Positions 31,223 to 39,846 of a stretch of 64,000 bases of DNA are shown here, piece after piece. The DNA comes from G965215145 sp965215145 (GTDB taxonomy: Bacteria; Bacteroidota; Rhodothermia; Rhodothermales; JANQRZ01): assembly GCA_965215145.1 (NCBI GenBank), contig OZ244038.1, forward strand, positions 2,356,001-2,420,000, in the 5' to 3' direction. The notes under the pieces were generated by a model. The model was not told where the DNA came from and did not search any database. It worked only from the letters and a program-made list of their open reading frames with translations. Every line of letters starts with the position of its first letter. Within the stretch, counting starts at the first letter, position 1. A program made the translations under genes and the position numbers.

Positions 31223-31591
31223 CTACGCCGTCTTGAGGACGGCGTCGATCTTCTCGCGGAGGACCTGCGGGGTGAAGGGCTTCACGACGTAGTTGTTGAC
31301 GCGGGCTTGCATGGCGGCGAGCACGTCCTCCTTCATCCCGCGCGTGGTGATCATGAGGATGGGGAGCCCGTTGTGCTCGCTGTGCCCGCGGATGCTCTTC
31401 GTCAGGTCCAGCCCGTTCATGTTGGGCATGTTCCAGTCCGTGATCACGAAGTCCGGCGGGGTCGCTTCGAGCTGCTCGAGCGCTTCGGCTCCGTCGCCGG
31501 CCTCGACGAGGTCGTCATAGCCGATGTCGCGGAGGGCGTTGCAGACGATCCGGCGCATGGTGGGGGAGTCGTCGACGACGAGAAACTTCAT
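31223..31591 (-). CDS. cheY: Chemotaxis response regulator CheY
   Basis: A 122-residue single-domain response regulator. It has the acidic pair DD (8-9), phosphoacceptor Asp in VITDWNMPNMNGLDL (about residue 54), Thr in MITTRG and Lys in YVVKPFTP. ATG 31591 (MKFLVVDD) is chosen; the frame continues upstream without a recognised domain. A sigma-28 promoter is about 120 bases upstream of the start. Confidence 0.95.
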   Translation of the reverse strand: MKFLVVDDSPTMRRIVCNALRDIGYDDLVEAGDGAEALEQLEATPPDFVITDWNMPNMNGLDLTKSIRGHSEHNGLPILMITTRGMKEDVLAAMQARVNNYVVKPFTPQVLREKIDAVLKTA

Positions 31592-31710
31592 GGGGTTAGC
31601 GTGCTTGGGGGGCTGGGTATCGGAGGCCACTCGGCGCGCGCCCTTCCCCGTCGCTCGCTGGTACGTCAACGAGCGGGCGAGGGGGAGCGTCGCGGAGCGG
31701 TCGCCCCGGC

Positions 31711-31739
31711 GTTATCGGCCCGGCACCGGTCGCCCTAAG
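31711..31739 (-). promoter_or_regulatory. Sigma-28 promoter for cheY
   Basis: Read on the minus strand, CTTAG (-35, 31739-31735) and CCGATAAC (-10, 31718-31711) are spaced 16 bases apart. They match the set before motA, flgM, fliS and fliC. Confidence 0.8.
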
Positions 31740-32033
31740 CCCCTCCTCCGACTCCGCCCGGGGCCACCTGCCCCAGAGGGAGGAGGGCGGCGCTCGGGCG
31801 GAAAAGGCTGCGGGGCGCCCTCGGGGGGTCCGGAAGCTCTTTCCGTCTGCGAGCGCGGAGCGGAAAACGCTCAACCGTTCCGTGCGGCCGGCCGGGCGGC
31901 CCAGCAGGCCCGCCTAGGCCGGCATGGGCACGGACGGACGCGGTCTAGGCCGGCCCCCTCCTCCTTTGGCGCACGCCTTGTTGAGCGGCGACGGTGCCCT
32001 CCCCTCGCACGGGCTCTAAAATCGCCGCAGCCC

Positions 32034-32062
32034 TTTAGCACCCCCGGCCCCGCGCCGAGAAC
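32034..32062 (+). promoter_or_regulatory. Weak sigma-28-like promoter candidate for cheA
   Basis: TTTAG then CCGAGAAC with 16 bases between, 44 bases before the cheA start. One key -10 base differs from CCGATAAC. Confidence 0.35.
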
Positions 32063-32105
32063 GGGTCCGGTCCCTTAACCCGCCACCCCCACCGCCCTCC
32101 CCCGC

Positions 32106-34733
32106 ATGGATGAGATCGTACAGGAGTACCTGATCGAGTGCTCCGAAATCCTCGACGGGCTCGACAACGACCTCATCGCCCTCGAGCAGGGGAGCCAAGA
32201 GCCCGAGCTCCTCGCGCGCATCTTCCGCGGGGTCCACACGGTGAAGGGCACCAGCGGCTTCCTCGGCTACGACAAGCTCGTCGACATCACCCACGTCGGC
32301 GAGAGCCTCCTCGACCTCCTCCGCAACGGGGAGCTCGCGCCCAGCCCGGCCATCACCGGCGCGCTCCTCAGCCTGCTCGACGCCATGCGCCGCATCCTCG
32401 CGCACGTCGAGGCGGACGGCGGCGAGGGCGGCGACGACTTCTCCGAGCTCGTGGCGCTCCTGCAGCAGCTCCAGAGCGGCGAACCCGTCGAGACAGCGCC
32501 CGCGGTCGTTGAGGCGGCGCCCGTAGCTGCCGCTGCGCCAGCCATCGGCCAGGGCGCCGCCCCCCGAGAGGCCGCTGCGGTCGCGCCTCCCCCCGCCGAG
32601 CCGCCGGCCGCCGGCAGCGCCTCGGACCTCACCCTCCACTGCCTGCGCCGCCTCCACGCCGAGGCCGGGGGGGCCGTGCCGCTCGGCGCCCTCGCCGAGG
32701 CGCGCGACCTCGCCACGGGGACCGTCCGCAACCACCTCACCGTGCTCAACCGCGCGGGCGCCGTCGTGATGCGGGGGGACGGCACCTACGAGCCCGCCGA
32801 CACGCCGGTAGCCGAGGCGCCTGCCGCCGACACGGTCGAGGCGGTCCCGGAGCTCTCCCCGGAGGTCTCCCCCGCGGAGCCGGCGGCCCCGGCCAGCCCG
32901 GCGACCGCCTCTCCGATCGCGACGCCCGACCGGTCCGAGGCTGCCGACCCGGCCCCCGCCCCCGACGGCGCGGCGCCCCCGGCCTCCTCCATCGCCGACA
33001 GCACGATCCGCGTCGACGTCGACCTCCTCGACGGGCTCATGAACCTCGTCGGCGAGCTCGTGCTCACGCGGAACCAGATCCTCCAGGTCGCCAGCACCCG
33101 CGACGAGGCCGCGCTCGCGGCGCCGGCGCAGCACCTCAACCTCCTCACGACGGAGCTGCAGGAGGGCGTGATGAAGACGCGGATGCAGCCGATCGGGAAC
33201 GTCTGGAACAAGTTCCCCCGCGTCGTCCGCGACCTCGCCGTCGAGTGCCAGAAGGCCATCCGGATCGAGATGGAGGGGGCCGACACCGAGCTCGACAAGA
33301 CGATCATCGAGGCGATCAAGGACCCGCTGACGCACCTCGTCCGCAACGCCTGCGACCACGGCATCGAGCGGGCCGAGGCGCGGGAGGCCGCCGGGAAGGC
33401 CGCCGAGGGGCGGCTCCTCCTCCGCGCCTTCCACGAGGGCGGCCAGGTCAACATCGAGATCGCCGACGACGGCGCCGGCATCGACCCCGAGCGGATCAAG
33501 GCGAAGGCCGTCAGCCGCGGGCTCGTCACCCAGGCCGACGCCGCGGCGATGGGCGCCCGCGAGGCGCTCCACCTCGTCTTCCTCCCCGGCTTCTCGACGG
33601 CCGAGACCGTGAGCAACATCTCCGGTCGCGGCGTCGGGATGGACGTCGTGAAGACGAACATCGAGCGGATCGGCGGCACCGTCGACGTCCACAGCCGCCT
33701 CGGCCACGGGACGACGTTCAAGATCAAGATCCCGCTCACGCTCGCCATCATCCCGGCCCTCATCGTCAAGACCGGCGGGAGCCGGTTCGCCATTCCTCAG
33801 GTGAACCTCCTCGAGCTCGTCCGCCTCGAGGGCGAGGCCGTCCGCGGCGGGATCGAGACCATCCACGACGCCCCGGTCTACCGCCTCCGCGGGAAGCTCC
33901 TCCCCCTCGTCTCGCTCCCCGAGCAGCTCGGCCTCGGCGAGGGCCTCCTGCAGCGCCACGCGGCCGGCCCCGGCGAGGACCCCGCCCCCCTCAACATCGT
34001 CGTGCTCCAGGCCGACGACCAGAACTTCGGCCTCGTCGTCGACGAGGTCCTCGACTCCGAGGAGATCGTCGTGAAGCCGCTGAGCACGCAGCTCAAGGCG
34101 CTCTCGACCTACGCCGGCGCCACGATCATGGGCGACGGCCGGGTCGCCCTCATCCTCGACGTCCTCGGCCTCGCCGACCGCGCCGGCGTGCTCTCCGAGG
34201 AGGGCCGGAGCCGGGCGGCGGCCGAGGCGCAGAGCGCGCGGGGGGGCGACCGCCAGACGATCCTCCTCGTGCGCGCCGGCCGCCACGACCGCCTCGCCCT
34301 CCCGCTCTCCGAGGTCTCCCGCCTCGAGGAGATCCCCACCGAGCGCGTCGAGCGCGCCGGCACCGAGGAGCTCGTCCAGTACCGCGGCATGCTGATGCCG
34401 CTCGTCCGCCTCCTCGGCGCCGAGGAGGCGGACGGCCTCCTCCAGGTGATCGTCTGCGAGGGGGGCGGCACGCCCGGCGGCGCCCCCGTCGGCCTCGTCG
34501 TCGACGAGGTGATCGACATCGTCGAGGACGAGGTCGAGGTGAAGCGGCGGGCCTCCGGCGCGGCCGGGCTCGCGGGCGTGGCCGTGATCCAGCGCCGGGT
34601 CACCGAGCTCATCGACGTGGACCACTTCGTCGGCGCCGCCGGCGCGGCCGACCTCTCGTGGGGCGACGGCACCCCCGCCGGCGACGGCGGCGCCGCCTAC
34701 GCCCCCTCCGACCTCCTCGTAGCTCACCCCTAA
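32106..34733 (+). CDS. cheA: Chemotaxis histidine kinase CheA with inserted winged-helix-like domain and two CheW-like domains
   Basis: An 875-residue kinase phosphorylating CheY and CheB. Residues 1-100 are the Hpt domain, with phosphorylated His44 in FRGVHTVKGTSGF. In place of a CheY-binding P2 there is a segment (about 173-237) that reads like a winged helix: LHCLRRL, PLGALAEARDLATGTVRNHL, VLNRAGAVVMRGDGTYEP. The dimerisation domain begins near 298 and the ATPase follows (HLVRNACDHGIE; DDGAGIDPERI; GRGVGMDVVKTN). Two CheW-like domains are at about 548-695 and 714-850. The gene is first in the chemosensory operon. Confidence 0.93.
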   Translation: MDEIVQEYLIECSEILDGLDNDLIALEQGSQEPELLARIFRGVHTVKGTSGFLGYDKLVDITHVGESLLDLLRNGELAPSPAITGALLSLLDAMRRILAHVEADGGEGGDDFSELVALLQQLQSGEPVETAPAVVEAAPVAAAAPAIGQGAAPREAAAVAPPPAEPPAAGSASDLTLHCLRRLHAEAGGAVPLGALAEARDLATGTVRNHLTVLNRAGAVVMRGDGTYEPADTPVAEAPAADTVEAVPELSPEVSPAEPAAPASPATASPIATPDRSEAADPAPAPDGAAPPASSIADSTIRVDVDLLDGLMNLVGELVLTRNQILQVASTRDEAALAAPAQHLNLLTTELQEGVMKTRMQPIGNVWNKFPRVVRDLAVECQKAIRIEMEGADTELDKTIIEAIKDPLTHLVRNACDHGIERAEAREAAGKAAEGRLLLRAFHEGGQVNIEIADDGAGIDPERIKAKAVSRGLVTQADAAAMGAREALHLVFLPGFSTAETVSNISGRGVGMDVVKTNIERIGGTVDVHSRLGHGTTFKIKIPLTLAIIPALIVKTGGSRFAIPQVNLLELVRLEGEAVRGGIETIHDAPVYRLRGKLLPLVSLPEQLGLGEGLLQRHAAGPGEDPAPLNIVVLQADDQNFGLVVDEVLDSEEIVVKPLSTQLKALSTYAGATIMGDGRVALILDVLGLADRAGVLSEEGRSRAAAEAQSARGGDRQTILLVRAGRHDRLALPLSEVSRLEEIPTERVERAGTEELVQYRGMLMPLVRLLGAEEADGLLQVIVCEGGGTPGGAPVGLVVDEVIDIVEDEVEVKRRASGAAGLAGVAVIQRRVTELIDVDHFVGAAGAADLSWGDGTPAGDGGAAYAPSDLLVAHP

Positions 34734-34736
34734 GCC

Positions 34737-35228
34737 ATGGCGCTCCCCGCCCCCCCCGCCGCCGACGCCAAGAAGCAGCTCTGCACGTTCTGCCTCGGCG
34801 ACCTCTACTTCGGCGTCGACGTGCTCCAGGTCCAGGAGGTCCTCCGCTTCCAGGAGATGACGCCGGTGCCGCTGGCGCCGCCGGAGATCCGCGGCCTCAT
34901 CAACCTCCGCGGGCAGGTCGTCACCGCCGTCGACCTCCGCCTCCGCCTCGGCCTCGCCGAGCGGCCCCTCGACGGGCGCCCGCCCGCGGAGCGCCCGCCC
35001 GAGGAGCGCCCCATGAACGTCATCGTCCGCGCCGGCGACGACACCCTCAGCCTCCTCGTCGACGAGATCGGCGACGTCGTCGAGCCGGTGGCCGACGCGC
35101 TGGAGCCCCCGCCGGAGACCCTCGCCGGCCGCGTCCGCGACGTCGTCGACGGCGTCTACAAGCTCGACGGCCGCCTCCTCCTCGAGATGGACGCCGACCG
35201 CACGCTGAACCTGCCCCCGCGCGCTTAA
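34737..35228 (+). CDS. cheW: Chemotaxis coupling protein CheW
   Basis: A 163-residue protein linking receptors to CheA. It has FCLGDLYFGVDVLQVQEVLR, the IRGLINLRGQVVTAVDLR segment (about residues 55-72) and LLVDEIGDVVEPVA typical of CheW. A ten-residue Pro/Arg-rich insertion follows the second segment. It starts three bases after cheA. Confidence 0.95.
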   Translation: MALPAPPAADAKKQLCTFCLGDLYFGVDVLQVQEVLRFQEMTPVPLAPPEIRGLINLRGQVVTAVDLRLRLGLAERPLDGRPPAERPPEERPMNVIVRAGDDTLSLLVDEIGDVVEPVADALEPPPETLAGRVRDVVDGVYKLDGRLLLEMDADRTLNLPPRA

Positions 35229-35265
35229 GCGCCCCCCTTACGCTCACCCCAACAGCAAGCCCCCC

Positions 35266-37359
35266 ATGGAAGCCACCACCGCCAACGAGACGAACTGGAT
35301 CACGACCGCCTCCCCCCAGGGTAGCCGGGGAGGGAACGGCTCGGCCCCCCGCCACCGCTCCGGCCCGCCGAACGGGTCGCCGAACGGGCGCCACGGCGCC
35401 GGCTCGCTCGCCCAGAAGTTCGGGATCAACGAGCACAACCTCGCGCTGCGGCGGGAGTTCATCCGGCTCGAGGGGGCGGAGGTCCAGGTCCTCGAGGAGC
35501 TGATCCCGTGGGCCGAGGAGCACGCGGCCGAGATCGCCAAGGAGTTCTACGACTGGCAGTTCAACTTCGGCCCGACGGTCTCGTTCTTCGAGTCGTTCGC
35601 CGCGCAGAGCGGGCACACCCTCGCCTCGCTCCGCCAGCACCTCGAAGGCGCCCAGACGCGGTACTTCGCGTCCTGCTTCACGGGGGCCGCCGACGGCTAC
35701 GACACCGACTGGTTCGAGACGCGGCTCCACATCGGCGCCGTCCACGACCGGATCAACCTCCCGTTCAAGTGGTACGTCGGCGCCTACGCCGAATTCGCGC
35801 GGCTCACGCGGGCCCGCCTCGCGAAGGACCGCGAGGACACCGCCTACGTCGACCGCGCGATGGAGGCGCTCCATAAGGTCTGGAACCTCGACCTCCAGGC
35901 CATCGGGGACTCGTTCCTGCTCAGCACCGTGGAGTCGTTCGGGATGGACCTCTCGGCCGTCGAGACGACGCGCGGCACCGACCGGACCGAGCACTTCGTT
36001 CAGATCAAGGAGGAGCTCAACGCGATCCTCGAGCAGAACGCCGACTGGCGGTGCCAGATCGAGGCCATCGGGAAGACGCGCGCCGTGATCGAGTTCGACA
36101 TGGACGGCACGATCCAGACGGCGAACGACCTCTTCCTCGACACCCTCGGCTACTCGCTGGACGAGGTTCAGGGCCGGCACCACCGGATGTTCGTCGAGCC
36201 CGAGTACGCCCGGAGCCCGGAGTACGAGGAGTTCTGGGAGGCCCTCCGCCGCGGCGAGTACCGGCCGGGCCAGTACAAGCGGATCGGGAAGGGCGGCAAG
36301 GAGGTCTGGATCGAGGCCTCCTACAACCCCATCTACGACCGCAGCGGCGAGCTCTTCAAGGTCGTGAAGTACGCCTCCGACGTGACCGGGCAGGTGGAGG
36401 CCAAGCAGCGCCTGGAGCAGAGCGTCCAGGTCATGCTCGAGGTGGTCAGCGCCGCCGCCGAGGGCGACCTCACGCGCCCCGTCGCCGTCGAGGGCGAGGA
36501 CGAGGTGGGGCAGATGGCCGCGGGGCTCCGGCAGCTCCTCGCCAACCTCCGGGCCAACATCGGGCAGATCGCCGAGAACGCGCAGCACCTCGCCGCGGCG
36601 TCCGAGGAGATGAGCTCGATCTCGACCCAGATGGGCTCCGACGCCGAGACGACCTCGACGCAGGCCGGGGCCGCCGCCTCCGCCGCCGAGCAGGTCGACA
36701 AGAACGTCCAGACCGTCGCCACCGGCGCCGAGGAGATGTCGGCCTCGATCAAGGAGGTCGCCGGCAACGCCGCCGAGGCCGCCCGCATCGCCGCCGACGC
36801 CGTCGCCACGGCGGACCGGACGAACCAGACCGTCTCGAAGCTCGGCGAGAGCTCCGTCGAGATCGGCAACGTCATCAAGGTGATCACGTCGATCGCGCAG
36901 CAGACGAACCTCCTCGCGCTCAACGCGACCATCGAGGCCGCCCGCGCCGGCGAGGCCGGGAAGGGGTTCGCCGTCGTGGCCAACGAGGTCAAGGAGCTCG
37001 CGAAGCAGACGGCCCAGGCGACGGAGGACATCAGCCAGAAGATCGAGACGATCCAGGGCGACACGCAGGACTCCGTCCAGGCCATCGGCCAGATCTCCGA
37101 GATCATCGGGCAGATCAACGACATCCAGAGCACGATCGCCTCGGCCGTCGAGGAGCAGAGCGCGACGACGGCGGAGATCGCGCGGAACGTGAACGAGGCG
37201 GCGAAGGGCAGCGCCGAGATCGCCGAGAACATCACCGGCGTGGCGCAGGCCGCCGAGAGCACGTCGAGCGGCGCCACCGACAGCCAGCAGGCCGCCGGCG
37301 AGCTCGCCCGGATGGCGGCGACGCTCCAGCAGGTCGTCTCGGAGTTCCAGTACGCCTGA
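35266..37359 (+). CDS. Soluble globin-PAS chemoreceptor (HemAT-like, aerotaxis)
   Basis: A 697-residue methyl-accepting-type receptor. Residues about 45-215 form a protoglobin sensor with LHIGAVHDRINLPFKWYV, the haem-binding His region of globin-coupled sensors. A PAS domain follows (about 265-385; FDMDGTIQTANDLFLDTLGY). A HAMP-like link and signalling coiled coil end with the hairpin TNLLALNATIEAARAG and GFAVVANEVKELA. No membrane span is present, so it acts in the cytoplasm. It is the only receptor in the operon and probably senses oxygen. Confidence 0.9.
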   Translation: MEATTANETNWITTASPQGSRGGNGSAPRHRSGPPNGSPNGRHGAGSLAQKFGINEHNLALRREFIRLEGAEVQVLEELIPWAEEHAAEIAKEFYDWQFNFGPTVSFFESFAAQSGHTLASLRQHLEGAQTRYFASCFTGAADGYDTDWFETRLHIGAVHDRINLPFKWYVGAYAEFARLTRARLAKDREDTAYVDRAMEALHKVWNLDLQAIGDSFLLSTVESFGMDLSAVETTRGTDRTEHFVQIKEELNAILEQNADWRCQIEAIGKTRAVIEFDMDGTIQTANDLFLDTLGYSLDEVQGRHHRMFVEPEYARSPEYEEFWEALRRGEYRPGQYKRIGKGGKEVWIEASYNPIYDRSGELFKVVKYASDVTGQVEAKQRLEQSVQVMLEVVSAAAEGDLTRPVAVEGEDEVGQMAAGLRQLLANLRANIGQIAENAQHLAAASEEMSSISTQMGSDAETTSTQAGAAASAAEQVDKNVQTVATGAEEMSASIKEVAGNAAEAARIAADAVATADRTNQTVSKLGESSVEIGNVIKVITSIAQQTNLLALNATIEAARAGEAGKGFAVVANEVKELAKQTAQATEDISQKIETIQGDTQDSVQAIGQISEIIGQINDIQSTIASAVEEQSATTAEIARNVNEAAKGSAEIAENITGVAQAAESTSSGATDSQQAAGELARMAATLQQVVSEFQYA

Positions 37360-37417
37360 ACCCGGCGGGGCCGGCGCGGACGCCCCCGCGCCGGCCCCGC
37401 CCCCACCCCCCACGCCC

Positions 37418-37807
37418 ATGCACGCCCTCATCATCGACGACTCCCGCATGATCCGCACCGTCGTGCGCGACCAGCTGGCCGGCCTCGGGTTCGGCGTCTC
37501 CGAGGCCGCCGACGGCGAGGAGGGCCTCGCCCGCCTCCGCGAGCTCGACCGGGTCGACGTGGTCCTCGTCGACTGGAACATGCCGGTGATGGACGGGCTC
37601 GGCTTCGTCCGGGCCGTCCGCGCCGACGGCGGTTACGGCGAGGTCCCCCTCATGATGGTCACGACGGAGTCCGACATGGACCACATCGTCACCGCTCTCG
37701 AGGCGGGGGCCGACGAGTACATGATGAAGCCGTTCACGCGGGAGGCCCTCGCCGAGAAGCTCGGGCTCCTGGGCCTCTCCACCGACGCGCCCCCGGCCGC
37801 GGCATGA
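37418..37807 (+). CDS. Single-domain response regulator (CheY-like)
   Basis: A 129-residue receiver with DDS (residues 7-9), phosphoacceptor Asp in VVLVDWNMPVMDGL (about 53), TT at 81-82 and Lys in MMKPFTRE. It is a second CheY-like protein within the che operon, while another is near the motor genes. It could be a phosphate sink or act on a different target. The stop overlaps the cheB start by four bases. Confidence 0.9.
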   Translation: MHALIIDDSRMIRTVVRDQLAGLGFGVSEAADGEEGLARLRELDRVDVVLVDWNMPVMDGLGFVRAVRADGGYGEVPLMMVTTESDMDHIVTALEAGADEYMMKPFTREALAEKLGLLGLSTDAPPAAA

Positions 37808-38931
37808 GCCACGGCATGAACCACGGCCCTAGCCGAAACCCGAGCCGGGGCGAGGCCCCCGTCCGCGTGCTGGTCGTGGACGACACCGTCGTCGTCCGGC
37901 GCCTCGTCTCCGACGTGCTCGAGGGCGACCCCGCCATCGCCGTGGCCGGCGTGGCCGCCAACGGCCGCATCGCGCTGCAGAAGGTGCCCCTCGTCGCGCC
38001 CGACCTCGTCGTCCTCGACGTCGAGATGCCGGTGATGGACGGGCTCGCCACGCTGCGCGCCCTCCGCGCGGACTACCCCGCCCTCCCGGTGATCATGTTC
38101 AGCTCGCTCACCGAGCGCGGCGCGGCGACGACGCTGGACGCCCTCGCCCTCGGCGCGAGCGACTACGTCGCGAAGCCGACGGGCGCGGGCGGCCTCCTCG
38201 GGGCGAAGCAGCAGATCGCGGCCGAGCTCGTGCCCCGCGTCAAGGCCCTCGGGGGGGGGCGCCCCGACCGACCCGCGGCCTCACCCCCCCCGACGCCCGC
38301 CCCTGCGCCCGCCGGCCCGCCAGGCCGCATCGACGCCGTCGTCGTCGGGGTCTCGACGGGCGGGCCGAACGCGCTGGCCGAGGTGCTCCCCGCCCTCCCC
38401 GGCGACCTCCCGGTGCCGCTCCTGATCGTGCAGCACATGCCGCCGCTCTTCACGCGCTCGCTCGCCGACCGGCTCGACAAGGCCTCCGCCCTCCGCGTGC
38501 GCGAGGGGGCCGACGGCGCCGTGGCCGCCCCCGGCACCGCGTGGGTCGCCCCCGGCGGGCTCCACATGGACGTGGCCCGCCACGGCACGGAGGTCCGGCT
38601 CCGCACCCACGAAGCCCCCCCGGAGAACAACTGCCGGCCGGCCGCCGACGTGCTCTTCCGCGCCGCCGCGGCCGTCTACGGCCCGCACGTGCTCGGCGTC
38701 GTGCTCACCGGGATGGGCCACGACGGCCGCCTCGGCGCCGAGCGGATCGTCGCGGCGGGCGGGCGGATCGTGGTTCAGGACGAGGCCTCGTCGGTCGTCT
38801 GGGGGATGCCGGGGGCCGTGGCCCACGCCGGCCTCGCCGACGCCGTCCTCCCCCTCGACCGGCTCGCCGGCGAGATCGCCGCGCGGGTGCGGCGGTCGCG
38901 CGCGGCGGCGGTCGGGGCCGCCGCCCGCTGA
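37804..38931 (+). CDS. cheB: Chemotaxis methylesterase/deamidase CheB
   Basis: A 375-residue protein. A receiver domain (about 18-135) with Asp in VVLDVEMPVMDGLATL precedes a Pro-rich linker. The methylesterase domain (about 175-365) holds the catalytic Ser in VVGVSTGGP, His in LIVQHMP and Asp in GMGHDGRLG. Together with cheR it sets receptor methylation. It overlaps the upstream regulator gene. Confidence 0.95.
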   Translation: MSHGMNHGPSRNPSRGEAPVRVLVVDDTVVVRRLVSDVLEGDPAIAVAGVAANGRIALQKVPLVAPDLVVLDVEMPVMDGLATLRALRADYPALPVIMFSSLTERGAATTLDALALGASDYVAKPTGAGGLLGAKQQIAAELVPRVKALGGGRPDRPAASPPPTPAPAPAGPPGRIDAVVVGVSTGGPNALAEVLPALPGDLPVPLLIVQHMPPLFTRSLADRLDKASALRVREGADGAVAAPGTAWVAPGGLHMDVARHGTEVRLRTHEAPPENNCRPAADVLFRAAAAVYGPHVLGVVLTGMGHDGRLGAERIVAAGGRIVVQDEASSVVWGMPGAVAHAGLADAVLPLDRLAGEIAARVRRSRAAAVGAAAR

Positions 38932-38980
38932 GTGGCGGCCCTAAGCCTCCCTCCCCGCCCCCCTCCTCCCGCCCCCCACC

Positions 38981-39802
38981 ATGTCCATCGCCGTACGCGA
39001 CTCCTCCTACGTCCGCGACCTCGTCCGGGAGCGCGCCGCCATCGTGCTCGACGAGAGCAAGGGGTACCTCCTCGAGGCCCGGCTGCTCCCGATCGTCCGC
39101 CGGCAGGAGCTCGCCTCCATCGGCGACCTCGTCGGGCAGCTCCGGGGCCGCCCCTTCGGCGACCTCCACCGGCGGGTCGTCGAGGCGATGACGACGAACG
39201 AGACCTCGTTCTTCCGGGACCTCCACCCGTTCGAGGCGCTCCGTCACCACCTCGTCCCCGAGCTCGTCGAGCAGCGCGCGGCCGAGCGCCGGCTCCGGGT
39301 GTGGTGCGCGGCCTGCTCGTCGGGCCAGGAGCCCTACAGCATCGCGATGCTGCTGGACCAGCACTTCCCGGAGCTCGCCGCCTGGGACGTCTCGATCCTC
39401 GGCACCGACCTCTCGACCGAGATGCTCGAGCGCGCCCGCGAGGGGGCGTACACGAAGCTGGAGGTCAACCGCGGGCTCCCGGCCCCCCTCCTCGTCCGGT
39501 ACTTCCAGGCCGACGGCCCGATGTGGCAGCTCAAGGAGCCCGTCCGCCGGAGGGTCACCTTCGAGGAGATGAACCTCGTCGAGGCGTGGCCGCCGATGCC
39601 GACGCAGGACGTCGTGTTCATGCGGAACGTGCTGATCTACTTCGACGTCGAGACGAAGCGGGAGGTCCTGTCCCGGGTCCGCCGCGTGCTCCGGCCGGGC
39701 GGCGTCCTCTTCCTCGGCGCGGCCGAGACCACGCTCAACCTCGACGCCGGCTTCGAGCGGGTCGTGCTCGGCAAGAGCACGGGCTACCGCTCGTGCGGGT
39801 GA
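38981..39802 (+). CDS. cheR: Chemotaxis methyltransferase CheR
   Basis: A 273-residue SAM-dependent methyltransferase that methylates receptor glutamates. The N-terminal helical domain includes VVEAMTTNETSFFRD. The SAM motif is RVWCAACSSGQEPYSIAML (about 107-125), and ILGTDLSTEMLERAREG follows. The start is taken at ATG 38981 and the length is normal. Confidence 0.95.
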   Translation: MSIAVRDSSYVRDLVRERAAIVLDESKGYLLEARLLPIVRRQELASIGDLVGQLRGRPFGDLHRRVVEAMTTNETSFFRDLHPFEALRHHLVPELVEQRAAERRLRVWCAACSSGQEPYSIAMLLDQHFPELAAWDVSILGTDLSTEMLERAREGAYTKLEVNRGLPAPLLVRYFQADGPMWQLKEPVRRRVTFEEMNLVEAWPPMPTQDVVFMRNVLIYFDVETKREVLSRVRRVLRPGGVLFLGAAETTLNLDAGFERVVLGKSTGYRSCG

Positions 39803-39846
39803 GCCCCCGGCCGCGGCGCGTCCCCCTCCCCCCCGCCCTCCGCCCC

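Larger units (their letters stand above)
31592..32105. other. 514-bp divergent regulatory spacer between cheY and cheA
   Basis: No gene is supported here. It holds a sigma-28 promoter for cheY (31711-31739) and a weaker candidate for cheA (32034-32062). The rest is GC-rich sequence in which I see no other site. Confidence 0.6.

Noticed and set aside
37363..37402. GC-rich hairpin after the receptor gene considered as a terminator
   Set aside because: The stem is good but no T-run follows on the plus strand, and the next che gene starts within 20 bases.
32016..37581. Minus-strand frames of up to 900 codons opposite cheA and the receptor
   Set aside because: The sense frames carry all CheA and receptor motifs; the antisense frames are low-complexity products of high GC at third positions.
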